Numbered from the stretch's first letter, positions 15,852-25,231 are shown. The stretch is DNA of 47,871 nt from Acidobacteriaceae bacterium (GCA_003152695.1 PMAT01000076.1:10080-57950), one strand, 5' to 3'. Numbers and translations are program-made. The notes: generated from the letters alone by a model not told the origin.

Positions 15852-17357
15852 CTAGGGAGACTGTTTGCCCGGCGCAGTAGCAGCACAATAGCACGATTCA
15901 TAGGCCTGCTGGGTGAGTCCGCTAATTGCGCAATACAGGCCTTTCACATCCTTAGCGGGAATGGGTGCGGCAGAACTCGATACCATGTAGAACTGCAGCC
16001 ATAAGTCACGCGCCGTGTTGCGGGTGGCGATCTCATCATAAATCTTGGCCAGACTCGCGCCGTCCAGTTGCGGCACTTTCCATCGCCGCGAAAACGTATA
16101 CTCCCGCCTCCAACGTCCGCGAGTCTTACCGCCTGCCTGCTTGAGATTCGTCAGAAAGTAGGTGGTCTGATCGGCCAGCGTTCCGTCGCTCCTGAAATCT
16201 ACTATTCGAAACCCGGGATTCTGAGCATAGATCGGAGAAATCGCGGGATCAATCAGCACAAACTGCCGGTTGGCGCCGTCAGCTCCGATCACCCGGAAGT
16301 CATCTACGTGGGTGTGACCAGCGAAGCTCGCCAAGACCGTGCTCCGATATCGCTCCAGCAGGCTGTCGAACCTTGCAGTCCACTCCGGGACCCACATGGG
16401 CACCACCGAAGTTGCGCACGACGCGGCCGAGCCGCTGGTCCCCGCAGAGGTTCCATCATAGGGATGGGTTGTCGCCCAGCCGTCGATACCGGGGAGAATG
16501 TGAAACATGAGCCAGACTTTTTCGTGTGCCTGTTCCGCTTCCGCCAGCTGCGATTCCAGCCATGTGAGCAGATCGCTGGCAGCAGTGGAGTTGACCGTCG
16601 CACAGCCATGGCTAAAGCTGGCGGCACGATACTTGTCGGACCAGAAGATCGTGTTGAGCGACAGGATACGCAAACCGTGCAGCGTTGGATGACCCAGGCT
16701 GTAGCTTCCTAGCGATTTCCAGGTTGCGCTGAATTGCTCGCCTTCCATCGCAAGGTCGCGGGCCCTTTGCGCAGTGTCGTTCAGGAATGCTCCATTCGCC
16801 TCAATGCTGTAATCGCCGCAATATTCGTCGTTGTTGCCGGGCGTGAGCAGGATCTTCGCCGCCGCGAAACGCTTGCGGAATTCCAGCGCTACGAAGTCAA
16901 CCGTCTTGAGCACGAAAACGCGATAGTGCCCGGGATCGCTGTCATGGGTAATGCTTTGGTACGTCTTAGGGAAGTTGTGCGCCAGCAGATCGCCAGTGAA
17001 CATCACCAGCGCTGGATGAGGCTCAGCCCTAACCATCGCGTCCAGTGCAGACCGCAGTAGCCACCAGTTCGTGTCTTGCCCGTAGCTACTGAACGCCATG
17101 ACCTGCGACCGCTGCAGGATGGTTTCCCATTGGGAGGAGTCAGCCGCTGCGAGATCGGCGACCAGCGAAGGATCGGCCATCGGATTGAAGTGAATGTCCG
17201 ATGCTATGAGCACCCGGCCGGCAACATTTTTCCGGGCCGCTTGGCCCGCGGCACCGGAGATGAGCAACAGCGGCAGTAAAACAAGGATGCAGGCACGCAG
17301 GCGCGAGCTGGAGTAACAGTCTGGTGCCCTTCGCCGAATCTGTGGCGCGCATGACAT
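15852..17357 (-). CDS. Secreted calcineurin-like metallophosphoesterase (acid sphingomyelinase-like)
   Basis: A 501-residue exported protein with a hydrophobic signal at about 19-39 (LRACILVLLPLLLISGAAGQ). The dinuclear-metal phosphoesterase motifs occur in order: SDIHFNP (D-x-H), VMFTGDLLAHN (GD), LTPGNNDEYC (GNND), FHILPG (H) and FAGHTHVDDF (GHTH). The spacing, large inserts and Cys-rich C-terminus (LYCAISGLTQQAYESCYCAA) resemble the ASMase-like ectophosphodiesterase group rather than small cytosolic phosphatases. Likely hydrolyses phosphodiesters or nucleotides outside the cytoplasm; the substrate is unknown. The PF04185 lipoprotein gene ends 12 bp upstream (17369), and the bicupin gene follows. 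A common minus-strand transcript is likely. Confidence 0.8.
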   Translation of the reverse strand: MSCAPQIRRRAPDCYSSSRLRACILVLLPLLLISGAAGQAARKNVAGRVLIASDIHFNPMADPSLVADLAAADSSQWETILQRSQVMAFSSYGQDTNWWLLRSALDAMVRAEPHPALVMFTGDLLAHNFPKTYQSITHDSDPGHYRVFVLKTVDFVALEFRKRFAAAKILLTPGNNDEYCGDYSIEANGAFLNDTAQRARDLAMEGEQFSATWKSLGSYSLGHPTLHGLRILSLNTIFWSDKYRAASFSHGCATVNSTAASDLLTWLESQLAEAEQAHEKVWLMFHILPGIDGWATTHPYDGTSAGTSGSAASCATSVVPMWVPEWTARFDSLLERYRSTVLASFAGHTHVDDFRVIGADGANRQFVLIDPAISPIYAQNPGFRIVDFRSDGTLADQTTYFLTNLKQAGGKTRGRWRREYTFSRRWKVPQLDGASLAKIYDEIATRNTARDLWLQFYMVSSSAAPIPAKDVKGLYCAISGLTQQAYESCYCAATAPGKQSP

Positions 17358-17368
17358 GAGGCTTAGCT

Positions 17369-19291
17369 CTAAAAGTTGAACAGCGTCATCAGGTCGCCGA
17401 TGGCGGGACTGTTGGTCGGGAAATAGGGGGCGTTGGGGGCGCTTTGCGGATTGGGAAGATTGTCGCGGCTCCGCGACGACAACGGCTTCAGTCCCCAGTT
17501 CTTTTCAATGAATTTCAGCAGCGAGGCGTGGTCCCCGTAGGTGTGGTCCACGTACCCAGTTTTGGAGAACGGCGAAACCGCGATAAGCGGAATGCGTGGG
17601 CCATCGCCGAAGAAGTCAATCGGCTGAATGTAACCCGAGTCGTAATTTCCGCCCGATTCGTCGAGGGTAATGAAGATGGCGGTTTGCTGCCACAAACTGT
17701 TCTGCCCCTTGACGGTATCCACCAGATTACGGCAGAAGGCTTCGTACAGCTCCGGCAGCGATGTGCCCGGATGGGCATCCACAATATCGTCGGGTTTCAC
17801 AAACGATACCGCAGGCAAGGTGCCGTTCTGCACATCCTGATAGAACTGGGTGATGTCCTGAAGGTTGTTCTTGAGATCGGTGGTCATGATGGACGGCGCG
17901 TACTGGAATGGATTGCAGATCTCACAGTAGTGCGAGTAAATTCCGCCAAAGCCGCTGGAACTGAATCCTTCGCCATAGTATTTCCACGAAATGCCGGCGG
18001 CCGAGAGCGCGTCGCCGATGGTGGGAACCGACGATGGGCCCACGGTGTGGCTCTGGTCGGCGCGCAGTGTGCCGTCGCGGTTGTAGGAAGGGTCCTGATT
18101 GTTCACCAGGTAATAAGCTCCGGGCGCACAGTTGCCGGAGTTGAATGGCTTATAGGGCAGCGCGGCCAGGTAGTTCATGATGGCCGAAACGCCCGGCTCG
18201 GTGGAATCGGAGCAATTGGTATAGGAGGCATTGCTCTCGTTGCCGGAATCCGGAAGGTAGAAGCCGTCTTGCTGATACCAATTGTTGCTTCCCGCATAGG
18301 GGTTGGGATTCTCCACCTGCAGCGCGGGCGGAGTGGCCGGGTTGCCGTTGGCGTCGCTATAGATGAGAGGCGTACCCGTGCCGATGGAAATAGAGTTGGG
18401 TCCGGTACCGCCCAACATAAACTGGTGATAGTTGTCGCTGATAGCGTAGGTATTGGCGAGATACGCGAAGTAAGGCACATCTCCTGCAGCCATGTTGTAG
18501 AAGCCCATCGAGACCGCTCCCTGAAAGGTCGATTGGTCGGTCAATGGCAACGGTGGAGGCGTATTCTCCAGTCCCCAGCCAACAGAAGTTGCTACCCATG
18601 GAAACAGATCGGCGGTGCACCCGCTCGGGTTGGAACTGGTGATGCTGGCGGCACTGCAGTCGATCTCCTGCCACATCTGGTAGAAGCGATGGACTGGATC
18701 GCCCATCGTATCCGGGTACTTCAGGTACTGGGTGATCGGAAACGGGCCGTTTGGCAAATCGGCGGGAAAGCGCTTGTCGGGGACGAAATAAAATTGGGGG
18801 AAGATACCCCCGTCGTTCAACAGCTTTTGGTCGCCAGGAGCGAGCCCCGGATCGGACGCGATGCCATATTGAGTCGCCGGGGGAAACAAAAGCGGATTCA
18901 AAGTTGTGTTGGGCTGCGGCAGAGTGGAAAAGCTGCCCGTCTGCGGCGGACTCAACCGATAGATATCCGTGTCGCTGGCTTGATGCTGCACTGCTGCGGC
19001 GAAGTTGGGACCTGGGGCTCCGGTCGCAGTCACGATCTGCTGCGACAGTAAGTTCCAAACCTGCTGCGATGAATCGGGCGGCGGCTGATAGGTCGCGAAA
19101 AGGTTATCGAAGCTGCGGTTTTCGCCGATGACGATAATCACGTGCTTGATGGGAGTGGTGGTGCTCGAACCACCGGATGGCGGGGGAGAAGGCGCCGGCG
19201 TGGGCGTCCCGCCGCATCCCACGAGCTGAATAGCAAGCGCCAACGCGAGCGCGCGTTTTAGATAGAGTGAAACGTCGGCCAACACGGTCAT
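17369..19291 (-). CDS. PF04185-type phosphoesterase lipoprotein (phospholipase C/acid phosphatase superfamily)
   Basis: A 640-residue protein with a lipoprotein signal ending LAIQLVGC (the lipobox), then a Pro/Ser/Thr linker. The catalytic domain starts IKHVIIVIGENRSFDNLFATY, with the ENRSFD motif of bacterial phospholipase C/AcpA-type enzymes. Later blocks include FAYLANTYAISDNYHQF, FVKPDDIVDAHPG, FITLDESGGNYD and PLIAVSPFSKTGYVDHTYGDHASLLKFIEKNW, all diagnostic for the family. It is larger than simple acid phosphatases (about 500). GTG at 19303 is possible, but ATG 19291 has AGGTGA upstream and gives a normal signal. It heads a minus-strand set with the metallophosphoesterase and bicupin. 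Confidence 0.85.
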   Translation of the reverse strand: MTVLADVSLYLKRALALALAIQLVGCGGTPTPAPSPPPSGGSSTTTPIKHVIIVIGENRSFDNLFATYQPPPDSSQQVWNLLSQQIVTATGAPGPNFAAAVQHQASDTDIYRLSPPQTGSFSTLPQPNTTLNPLLFPPATQYGIASDPGLAPGDQKLLNDGGIFPQFYFVPDKRFPADLPNGPFPITQYLKYPDTMGDPVHRFYQMWQEIDCSAASITSSNPSGCTADLFPWVATSVGWGLENTPPPLPLTDQSTFQGAVSMGFYNMAAGDVPYFAYLANTYAISDNYHQFMLGGTGPNSISIGTGTPLIYSDANGNPATPPALQVENPNPYAGSNNWYQQDGFYLPDSGNESNASYTNCSDSTEPGVSAIMNYLAALPYKPFNSGNCAPGAYYLVNNQDPSYNRDGTLRADQSHTVGPSSVPTIGDALSAAGISWKYYGEGFSSSGFGGIYSHYCEICNPFQYAPSIMTTDLKNNLQDITQFYQDVQNGTLPAVSFVKPDDIVDAHPGTSLPELYEAFCRNLVDTVKGQNSLWQQTAIFITLDESGGNYDSGYIQPIDFFGDGPRIPLIAVSPFSKTGYVDHTYGDHASLLKFIEKNWGLKPLSSRSRDNLPNPQSAPNAPYFPTNSPAIGDLMTLFNF

Positions 19292-19429
19292 AGGTTGTGT
19301 CACCTGGTTTGAACAGAGCGGCGATGCGGGTCTGCGACCGGCAATTTCGTCTTCTGCATTCGCCCCACTTCTTGCAAAGTGATTCTAACTTGAGTCCCGG
19401 TCGGGACGGCACAGAATTCTGTCTTGGCA

Positions 19430-19495
19430 TTGGTACAGAGGCCGGAGCGCGAGGACGGCAGCGGGCCGCTGATTGCGATCGAGCCGATCGAGTGA
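19430..19495 (+). pseudogene. Remnant of a second DMT transporter gene (3' end only)
   Basis: Bases 19431-19495 match the last 65 bases of the DMT gene (14582-14646) at 57 of 65 positions by my hand alignment. In frame they read LVQRPEREDGSGPLIAIEPIE then TGA, against LVQRPERQDRREPLIAVEPIE then TGA. The matching stops within a base or two of the stop codon, and nothing upstream of 19430 resembles the transporter. This looks like the surviving tail of a lost or truncated paralogue, or a short duplicated patch. Confidence 0.6.
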
Positions 19496-19565
19496 GACCG
19501 CCGCCGGTCCTTAAAATGGTGAAGTGATCTCAACCCGAATTTCCGCGAATTAAGAAAACACCCCC

Positions 19566-19595
19566 TTGACATACCTCGACGTCTATGGGTAAGCT
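19566..19595 (+). promoter_or_regulatory. Candidate promoter of the padR-permease pair
   Basis: TTGACA (19566-19571) is a perfect -35 hexamer. TAAGCT (19590-19595) is a weak -10 at 18 bp spacing. The spacer contains TACC...GGTA halves that could be a PadR site, but the dyad is imperfect. The position, 40-70 bp before the PadR start, fits autoregulation. Confidence 0.4.
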
Positions 19596-19633
19596 CGCTC
19601 AGTGTTTCCTGAGATGTCTAGGGGTCTTTGCCA

Positions 19634-19960
19634 ATGTCGAGAAATGATCTGCAGGGAAGTCTGGATTTGCTGGTCCTGAAAACCTTGTCGCAATCGGGAG
19701 AGCTGCACGGCTACGGCATTGTGCTCCATATTCAGCGCGCGTCCGATGAATTGTTGCGTGTGGAGGAGGGATCTCTCTACCCGGCCTTGCACCGGATGCA
19801 GCAGAGTGGATGGATCAGTTCAGAGTGGAAGCTGACGGAAACCAACCGCAAAGCGAAGTATTACAGGCTTACCGCTGCCGGTCGGAGACAGTTGCAGGAA
19901 GCTGAAAAGAGCTTCGAGCAGCTGGTCAAAGGGATTCGCGCGATCCTGCGTTACGCGTGA
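19634..19960 (+). CDS. PadR-family transcriptional regulator
   Basis: A 108-residue winged-helix repressor. The family signature is visible: LQGSLDLLVLKTLSQSGELHGYGIVLHI, EEGSLYPALHRMQQSGWI, and ETNRKAKYYRLTAAGRRQL, followed by a short dimerisation helix. PadR proteins usually repress an adjacent gene until a small molecule or membrane stress relieves them. The permease gene starts 10 bp after this stop, so the two form an operon. In Acidobacteriota this PadR-ADOP pairing is recurrent. ATG at 19634 is preferred over TTG at 19628; AGGGG at 19619-19623 is about 10 nt upstream. Confidence 0.9.
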   Translation: MSRNDLQGSLDLLVLKTLSQSGELHGYGIVLHIQRASDELLRVEEGSLYPALHRMQQSGWISSEWKLTETNRKAKYYRLTAAGRRQLQEAEKSFEQLVKGIRAILRYA

Positions 19961-19970
19961 GGAGAGCACC

Positions 19971-22610
19971 ATGTCGATGGGCCGCCGCATTCGCAATTTG
20001 TTCTCTCGCTCGAAACTGGAGCAGGAGATCGATACCGAGCTTCGGTCCCATATCGAGATGCGGATTGCAGACAACGTTGCGGCCGGCATGTCGCCGGAAG
20101 AGGCCCGTCGCGACGCTTTGCTTCGTTTCGGCAATCCGACGCTGACGAAAGAAAGCGTTACCGCTGCCGACGCTGCGTTAAAAGCGGACGCCCTGTGGCG
20201 GGACCTGCACTACGCCGCAAGACAGTTACGGCGATCGCCCAGCTTTACGATTACTGCCGTGCTAACGCTGGCGTTGGGCATAGGCGCGAACGTCATCGTT
20301 TTCAGCGTGCTCAATGCGTTGATCCTCAAGCGGCTGGATGTTCCTCAAGCCAACAACCTTTACAACATCGTGCAAAAACCGCACGGATATGACAATCAGT
20401 CCTATCCGGACTACCGCGATTACCAGGCGCTTAACACCAGCTTCAGCGCCACCGCCGCCTACAGGATACAAAGGGCCGGTCTCAGCACTGGAAAGACTGC
20501 CACCAAGTGCTGGTTCTACGAAGTTTCCGGCAATTACTTCGACATGCTTGGCGTTCAGCCTGTGCTGGGCCGGTTATTTCATGCGGACGACGAGCACGGG
20601 CCGAATTCGGCGCCCTATCTGGTTTTGAGCGAGACCTATTGGCGCTCCTATTTCAGCGGCGATCCCCGCGTCATCGGATCCACGGTAGAGATCAACAAGC
20701 ACCCGTTCACGATTCTCGGAGTTGCGCCCAGAGCCTTTCATGGGACCGAACTATTCTTCTGGCCAGACTTCTGGGTGCCGATGGTCAATGAGCAGCAGAT
20801 CGAGGGTTACGATTTTCTGTCCAAACGCGGCAACCATGGTATCTGGATGTTGGGAACGTTGAAACCTGATATAAGTCCGCAACAGGCAACCGACAATCTC
20901 AATTCAATTGCCCGCCAGTTGGCGGCACGCTACTCGACCTTTGACGATGACCTGAGTGCTCGCCTGGTTACGCCCGGCCTGGCGGGAGACCAGCTTGGCG
21001 ACGCCAGCCGGACATTTCTATTCGGCATTATGCTGCTGGCGTTTCTGGTACTCCTGGCCGCTTGTGCGAACCTGGCCAGCATATTCGCGGCGCGCACTGC
21101 TGACCGCAGTCGTGAATTGGCGATTCGGCTGGCGATTGGCTCCAGCCGGTGGCATATCTTGCGTCAGGTCTTGAGTGAGGCGGTGCTCATCTCTCTTATG
21201 GGTGGTCTGGTGGGGACGTTGTTTTCCGCCGTCCTGCTAAGAGCACTGACCACTTGGCAGCCTTTTGCGGAAATGCCCATCCACGTGACGGTCGTACCCG
21301 ACGCCAGCGTTTATGGTGTGGCGATACTGCTGTCGGTGGCCAGCGGACTGCTCTTTGGCTTGCTTCCCGTGAGGCAAATCTGGGCGACCAGTGCGGCACA
21401 GCCCATGAAGAGTGGCGCACAAAGCACGACCCTTTTTCGTCGCTTTACGCTTCGCGACCTCCTTCTGGGTGTGCAGATTACCCTCTGCACTCTACTGGTG
21501 ATGTCCTCATTCGTAGCCCTGCGCGGGATGGTACGTTCCTTGCACGCTCCGCTGGGGTTCCAACCGCAGAACGTCACCCTGGCCGAGACTGATATGCAGA
21601 TGGCGGGTCATTCTGATGACGCGTCGCTACTGATTCAACAGCGCATGCTGGAAGAGAGCGCGCGGATTCCCGGTGTGAAGGCCGTCGGAACCATCAATCA
21701 GCCGCCACTTGGCACCGGTGGAAGTAGTTCGCCGGTGTATCCGCAGGGTACTACGGAGTTCCGGACCTCCAACAGTGTGCTGACCGCTAAGTATTATTCG
21801 ATCTCTCCTGGCTACCTGCAAGCAGCCGGAACACGCTTGTTGGCGGGCCGCGACTTTAGCTGGCATGACGATGCCAAGGCGCCCAAGGTGAGCTTGGTCA
21901 ACGACACTTTTGCGCGGAAGATGTTCGGTAGTTCCGATGCAGTAGGGCGTCGGTTTATGACTGGGGACAAAAGTTCCTATGAGATCGTCGGCGTCCTGGA
22001 AAACGGGAAATACGATTCTCTGACCGAACCTCCAACGCCCGCCATGTTCTATGCCCTCGCGCAGAGCACAGACAGCGACACCACACTGGTCGTCAGATCG
22101 CAATTGCCGCCGAGCGAGATAGCCCCGGCGCTGGATCGAATGCTCGCCAACATCGATTCCAGTCTGCCATTCACCATCCATAGCTGGCCGGATGCGCTCG
22201 CGTTAGTTTTATTCCCCGCACGAGTGGCGACGGCAAGTCTTGGCATCATGGGTCTGCTGGCGGCGTTGCTGGCCGTGACCGGCGTCTTTGGCATGGCGAC
22301 CTATTCCGTGTCGAAGCGCATGAAAGAACTCGGTATCCGCATTGCCCTGGGAGCGCAGCCGGTGCAAGTGATTCGCTCAGCCTTGGGCCGCCCATTGGCG
22401 CTGTTGCTTTGCGGCTCCGCGACGGGCTTGCTGTTGGGAACGATTGCAAGCAGGTTGCTGGCCCAAATCGTGTATCAGGCTAGCCCGCGTGATCCCTTTG
22501 TGCTTGCCGGAGTCATTGTCACGATGTCAATTCTTGGGTTGCTGGCAATCTGGATTCCGGCAAGGCGGGTCCTACGGTTGGATCCGGCGCCGTTGCTGCG
22601 AGAAGATTGA
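19971..22610 (+). CDS. ADOP-type ABC permease (FtsX/MacB-like, orphan)
   Basis: An 879-residue membrane protein with the 'acidobacterial duplicated orphan permease' layout. A cytosolic N-terminal module (SKLEQEIDTELRSHIEMRI, GMSPEEARRDALLRFGN) is followed by a membrane helix (TITAVLTLALGIGANVIVFS) and a periplasmic MacB-like domain. Next is an FtsX block (LFGIMLLAFLVLLAACANLA then RELAIRLAIGSSRW), a second half with another periplasmic domain, and a final FtsX block ending IPARRVLRLDPAPLLRED. No ATPase gene is nearby, which is typical of the family. The role is unknown; efflux or cell-envelope signalling are guesses. GAGGAG 7 nt before ATG 19971 supports the start. The gene converges on the acyl-CoA ligase with 17 bp between stops. 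Confidence 0.9.
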   Translation: MSMGRRIRNLFSRSKLEQEIDTELRSHIEMRIADNVAAGMSPEEARRDALLRFGNPTLTKESVTAADAALKADALWRDLHYAARQLRRSPSFTITAVLTLALGIGANVIVFSVLNALILKRLDVPQANNLYNIVQKPHGYDNQSYPDYRDYQALNTSFSATAAYRIQRAGLSTGKTATKCWFYEVSGNYFDMLGVQPVLGRLFHADDEHGPNSAPYLVLSETYWRSYFSGDPRVIGSTVEINKHPFTILGVAPRAFHGTELFFWPDFWVPMVNEQQIEGYDFLSKRGNHGIWMLGTLKPDISPQQATDNLNSIARQLAARYSTFDDDLSARLVTPGLAGDQLGDASRTFLFGIMLLAFLVLLAACANLASIFAARTADRSRELAIRLAIGSSRWHILRQVLSEAVLISLMGGLVGTLFSAVLLRALTTWQPFAEMPIHVTVVPDASVYGVAILLSVASGLLFGLLPVRQIWATSAAQPMKSGAQSTTLFRRFTLRDLLLGVQITLCTLLVMSSFVALRGMVRSLHAPLGFQPQNVTLAETDMQMAGHSDDASLLIQQRMLEESARIPGVKAVGTINQPPLGTGGSSSPVYPQGTTEFRTSNSVLTAKYYSISPGYLQAAGTRLLAGRDFSWHDDAKAPKVSLVNDTFARKMFGSSDAVGRRFMTGDKSSYEIVGVLENGKYDSLTEPPTPAMFYALAQSTDSDTTLVVRSQLPPSEIAPALDRMLANIDSSLPFTIHSWPDALALVLFPARVATASLGIMGLLAALLAVTGVFGMATYSVSKRMKELGIRIALGAQPVQVIRSALGRPLALLLCGSATGLLLGTIASRLLAQIVYQASPRDPFVLAGVIVTMSILGLLAIWIPARRVLRLDPAPLLRED

Positions 22611-22627
22611 ATATTCCTTGGCGGTCG

Positions 22628-24418
22628 TCACCGTTTCGCCGAAGCCGAGGTGCGCGCATGGGGCTGCGCATCGGCGTAGAGCGCGTCAATCTCTTTCTTG
22701 TAGAGCTGCTCCAGATGGCGGCGGCGGAGCTTCATGCTCGGGGTGAGCGTTCCGTCTTCGATGCTGAGCTCGGCGTGAATCACCAGCACCCGCTTCAGCC
22801 TTTCGAACTGGGCCAGGTTCTGATTCAATTCTTCGACGATCTCTTCGTAGAGCGACTGCACTTGCAGCGATTTCACCAGTTGCCGGTGGGTGGTGAACTT
22901 GACTCCATGGCTGTGCGCCCATTCTTCCAGGATGGCAAAATTGGGGACAATCAAGACAGCGGGAAAGCGCCGCCTGTCGCCAAGCAAGGCCGCCTCGCCT
23001 ACGAATAGGTTCGCCTTGAGCGAACTCTCGATCGGCTGAGGCGCAATGAACTTACCGCCCGAAGTCTTGATCAGGTCTTTCTTGCGGTCGGTAATGGAGA
23101 GGTATCCATTCTCGTCGAGGGCTGCGACATCGCCAGTTTTGAACCATCCATCTTCAAAAGCTGCAGCAGTTTCCTCCGGCATCTTCCAGTAACCCTTGAA
23201 TACCGACGGGCCTCGCACCAACAGTTCCCCATCGGCTGCGAGTTTGACTTCCACGTTCGGCAGTGGCTGGCCCACCGTGCCCAGCCGATGATTGATCGGA
23301 TTGTTTAGCGCAACGACCGGAGAGGTTTCAGTCAGGCCATAGCCTTCGTGGATGCGAATACCGATATCGGCGAACCAGGTGGCAATCTCGCGGCCGAGCG
23401 GAGCGCCTCCGGAAACAAAGATGCGTGCACGGCCGCCCATCGCGTGGCGCACCTTGGAAAATACCAGTTTGTTAGCCAGCTTCCACGACAAGGAAGTCGG
23501 AGTTTCGCCGCGAAGGACCGCCTCGCGGTTGGCGCTTCCCACCGACATGGCCCAGTTGAAGAGCTTACGTTTTACGCCCTGCGTCTTGTGCTCAACCCCG
23601 TTATAGATCTTCTCGTACAGTCGGGGCACGGCCACGAATACCGTGGGATGCACCTCGCCGAGTGTGCGTAGGAGATCGTCAATATTGGGACAGTAGGCGA
23701 GCGGGACGCCCCAGCTCATCATGGCGTAATCCAGATGCCGCGCGGTTACGTGCGACAGCGGCAGAAACGAAACGCAGAGGTCCTCTTTGCCCACGTCAAA
23801 CATGTCGAGCGAGACGCTCAGGTTTGCGGCGAGGTTGCCGTGGGTCAGCATTACGCCCTTGGGCGTGCCGGTGGTTCCAGAAGTGTAAATCAGCGTCGCC
23901 AGGTCGTCGGGCTCAACCGCCCGCGCCAAGTTTTCGATTTCTGGGTCCGGTCCGGGGATAGCGTTCTGCAGAAAGCTCTGCATGGGGACGGCGTCGGTGA
24001 GATCGGGAGCGTCATCCATGATGACGATGCGTTCAACCTTGGTCTGGTGCTGGATGGAAGCGATCTTCTCGTACTGCTTGGGAGTGGAGACGAAGACGAT
24101 GCTCGCCTCCGAATGTTGCAGCAGGTACACGCACTGCTCGGCGAGCTGCGTCGCGTAGATCGGCACGTCAACCGCGCCCAGCAGCAAGGTGGCGAAGTCG
24201 GCGATCGCCCACTCGGGGCGGTTCTCGCTCAGGATGGCGACGCGGTCGCCTTTGCCAATCCCCCAAGCCTGCAACTGGCGCGCGGTAGCAAATACCTGTG
24301 CCTGCAGTTGGGCCGAGGAAATGGGTTTCCACACGCCCGACTCGCGCGTCAACATCACGCGACCACTGTTGCGCTCCACCACCGCAAAGAAAATTTCGTT
24401 GACGGTCTGAATATTCAT
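22628..24418 (-). CDS. Long-chain fatty-acid-CoA ligase (AMP-forming)
   Basis: A 596-residue ANL-superfamily adenylating enzyme that activates fatty acids to acyl-CoA through acyl-AMP. Motifs in order: IYTSGTTGTPKGVMLTH (P-loop, about 177-193), LPLSHVTARHLDYAM, FVSGGAPL, EGYGLTETSPVV, and GWFKTGDVAALDENGYLSIT, followed by RKKDLIKTSGGKFIAPQPIE. The sequence is of the COG1022/FAA1 type, and the C-terminal domain has the expected KVRRR-like MKLRRRHL region. The frame extends to TTG at 24472, but ATG 24418 gives the usual MNIQTVNEIF start. A TetR regulator lies 141 bp upstream on the same strand, so fatty-acid-responsive control is likely. Confidence 0.9.
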   Translation of the reverse strand: MNIQTVNEIFFAVVERNSGRVMLTRESGVWKPISSAQLQAQVFATARQLQAWGIGKGDRVAILSENRPEWAIADFATLLLGAVDVPIYATQLAEQCVYLLQHSEASIVFVSTPKQYEKIASIQHQTKVERIVIMDDAPDLTDAVPMQSFLQNAIPGPDPEIENLARAVEPDDLATLIYTSGTTGTPKGVMLTHGNLAANLSVSLDMFDVGKEDLCVSFLPLSHVTARHLDYAMMSWGVPLAYCPNIDDLLRTLGEVHPTVFVAVPRLYEKIYNGVEHKTQGVKRKLFNWAMSVGSANREAVLRGETPTSLSWKLANKLVFSKVRHAMGGRARIFVSGGAPLGREIATWFADIGIRIHEGYGLTETSPVVALNNPINHRLGTVGQPLPNVEVKLAADGELLVRGPSVFKGYWKMPEETAAAFEDGWFKTGDVAALDENGYLSITDRKKDLIKTSGGKFIAPQPIESSLKANLFVGEAALLGDRRRFPAVLIVPNFAILEEWAHSHGVKFTTHRQLVKSLQVQSLYEEIVEELNQNLAQFERLKRVLVIHAELSIEDGTLTPSMKLRRRHLEQLYKKEIDALYADAQPHARTSASAKR

Positions 24419-24559
24419 TGCTTTCGAGTTAAGCGAGCAATCATCCTGGGAGACGGTAGCTCCTAAAGTCAAAATGTTAGCTTTTCCGCGGCCAAGAGGC
24501 TGTGATCTATGACATCTATGGCTGTGCTACAACCAAGTGAACCAGGCGATCTCCCGGGG

Positions 24560-25231
24560 CTACGGAACTGCCTTCGGAGCAACTGCCTGGTTCCCGCCGC
24601 CTTGCATCCCGTTAAGAAAAATATCTACCACGGAGTCCGCCACGTTGGACAGCCGGTACTCGTGCTCACTCAACACCCAGGAGGTCACCATCTCGTCGAG
24701 CGCTCCGAAGAAACAGTTGGCCGCAATCTTCTCTGGCAGGTCGCGGCGAAAGACTCCGCTCGCCTGGCCTTCGTGAATAGCCGCGCGCACCAGGCCGAGG
24801 TATTCGACCATGTGATGGTGCGAGAATTCGGACAGGAAGCGCGTGCTCTGCCGCAGTTCCATCTGAAATACCACCGCCAGATTACGGTTGGATCCCAGGG
24901 CATTCAGATGAAGAAAAGCCAGCCGCCGTAACCGCTGAGCGGGGCTGGGAAGCTTCTCGACCTCGGTGCGCGCGTGGCTCATAAAGGCATCGAAGGCCGT
25001 GTTGATGGCCGTCATCAGGATCTCTTCTTTGTTCTTGAAGTAGAGATAGACGGTGCCATCCGCGACGCTGGCGCGATCGGCAATGTCGGAGATACGCGAG
25101 TTAAAAAACCCCTTGTCGGCAAATACCGCGACCGCAGCATCGAGGATGCGCTGATATTTTTCAGCGTTGCGGTTTATGCCGCCGCTGGCGTTGCCCGTAA
25201 CAGGCGAGAGAGGTTGAGATTCCTGCTTCAT
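24560..25231 (-). CDS. TetR-family regulator, FadR-like
   Basis: A 223-residue TetR repressor. The N-terminal helix-turn-helix occupies about residues 24-72 (ILDAAVAVFADKGFFNSRI, VADGTVYLYFKNKEEIL). The C-terminal ligand domain is all-helical and matches the general FadR/acyl-CoA-responsive group in length. The chosen ATG is at 25229-25231, with AGG 7 nt upstream; an extra TTG codon precedes it. Two contextual facts support a fatty-acid role: the ligase gene lies immediately downstream, and a GAATGA-N4-TCATTC dyad matching the Bacillus FadR operator lies upstream. It presumably represses itself and the ligase until long-chain acyl-CoA binds (inference). Confidence 0.85.
   Translation of the reverse strand: MKQESQPLSPVTGNASGGINRNAEKYQRILDAAVAVFADKGFFNSRISDIADRASVADGTVYLYFKNKEEILMTAINTAFDAFMSHARTEVEKLPSPAQRLRRLAFLHLNALGSNRNLAVVFQMELRQSTRFLSEFSHHHMVEYLGLVRAAIHEGQASGVFRRDLPEKIAANCFFGALDEMVTSWVLSEHEYRLSNVADSVVDIFLNGMQGGGNQAVAPKAVP

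Larger units (their letters stand above)
19292..19633. other. Intergenic region holding a gene remnant and a promoter
   Basis: These 342 bp separate divergent genes. They contain the DMT-gene remnant (19430-19495) and a TTGACA element (19566-19571) before the PadR gene. No intact gene is supported. Confidence 0.5.

Noticed and set aside
17444..19051. 535-codon open frame on the plus strand
   Set aside because: It lies wholly opposite the PF04185 lipoprotein gene, has no recognisable domains, and arises from GC-rich codon use on the other strand.
23735..24466. 243-codon open frame on the plus strand
   Set aside because: Antisense shadow of the acyl-CoA ligase.
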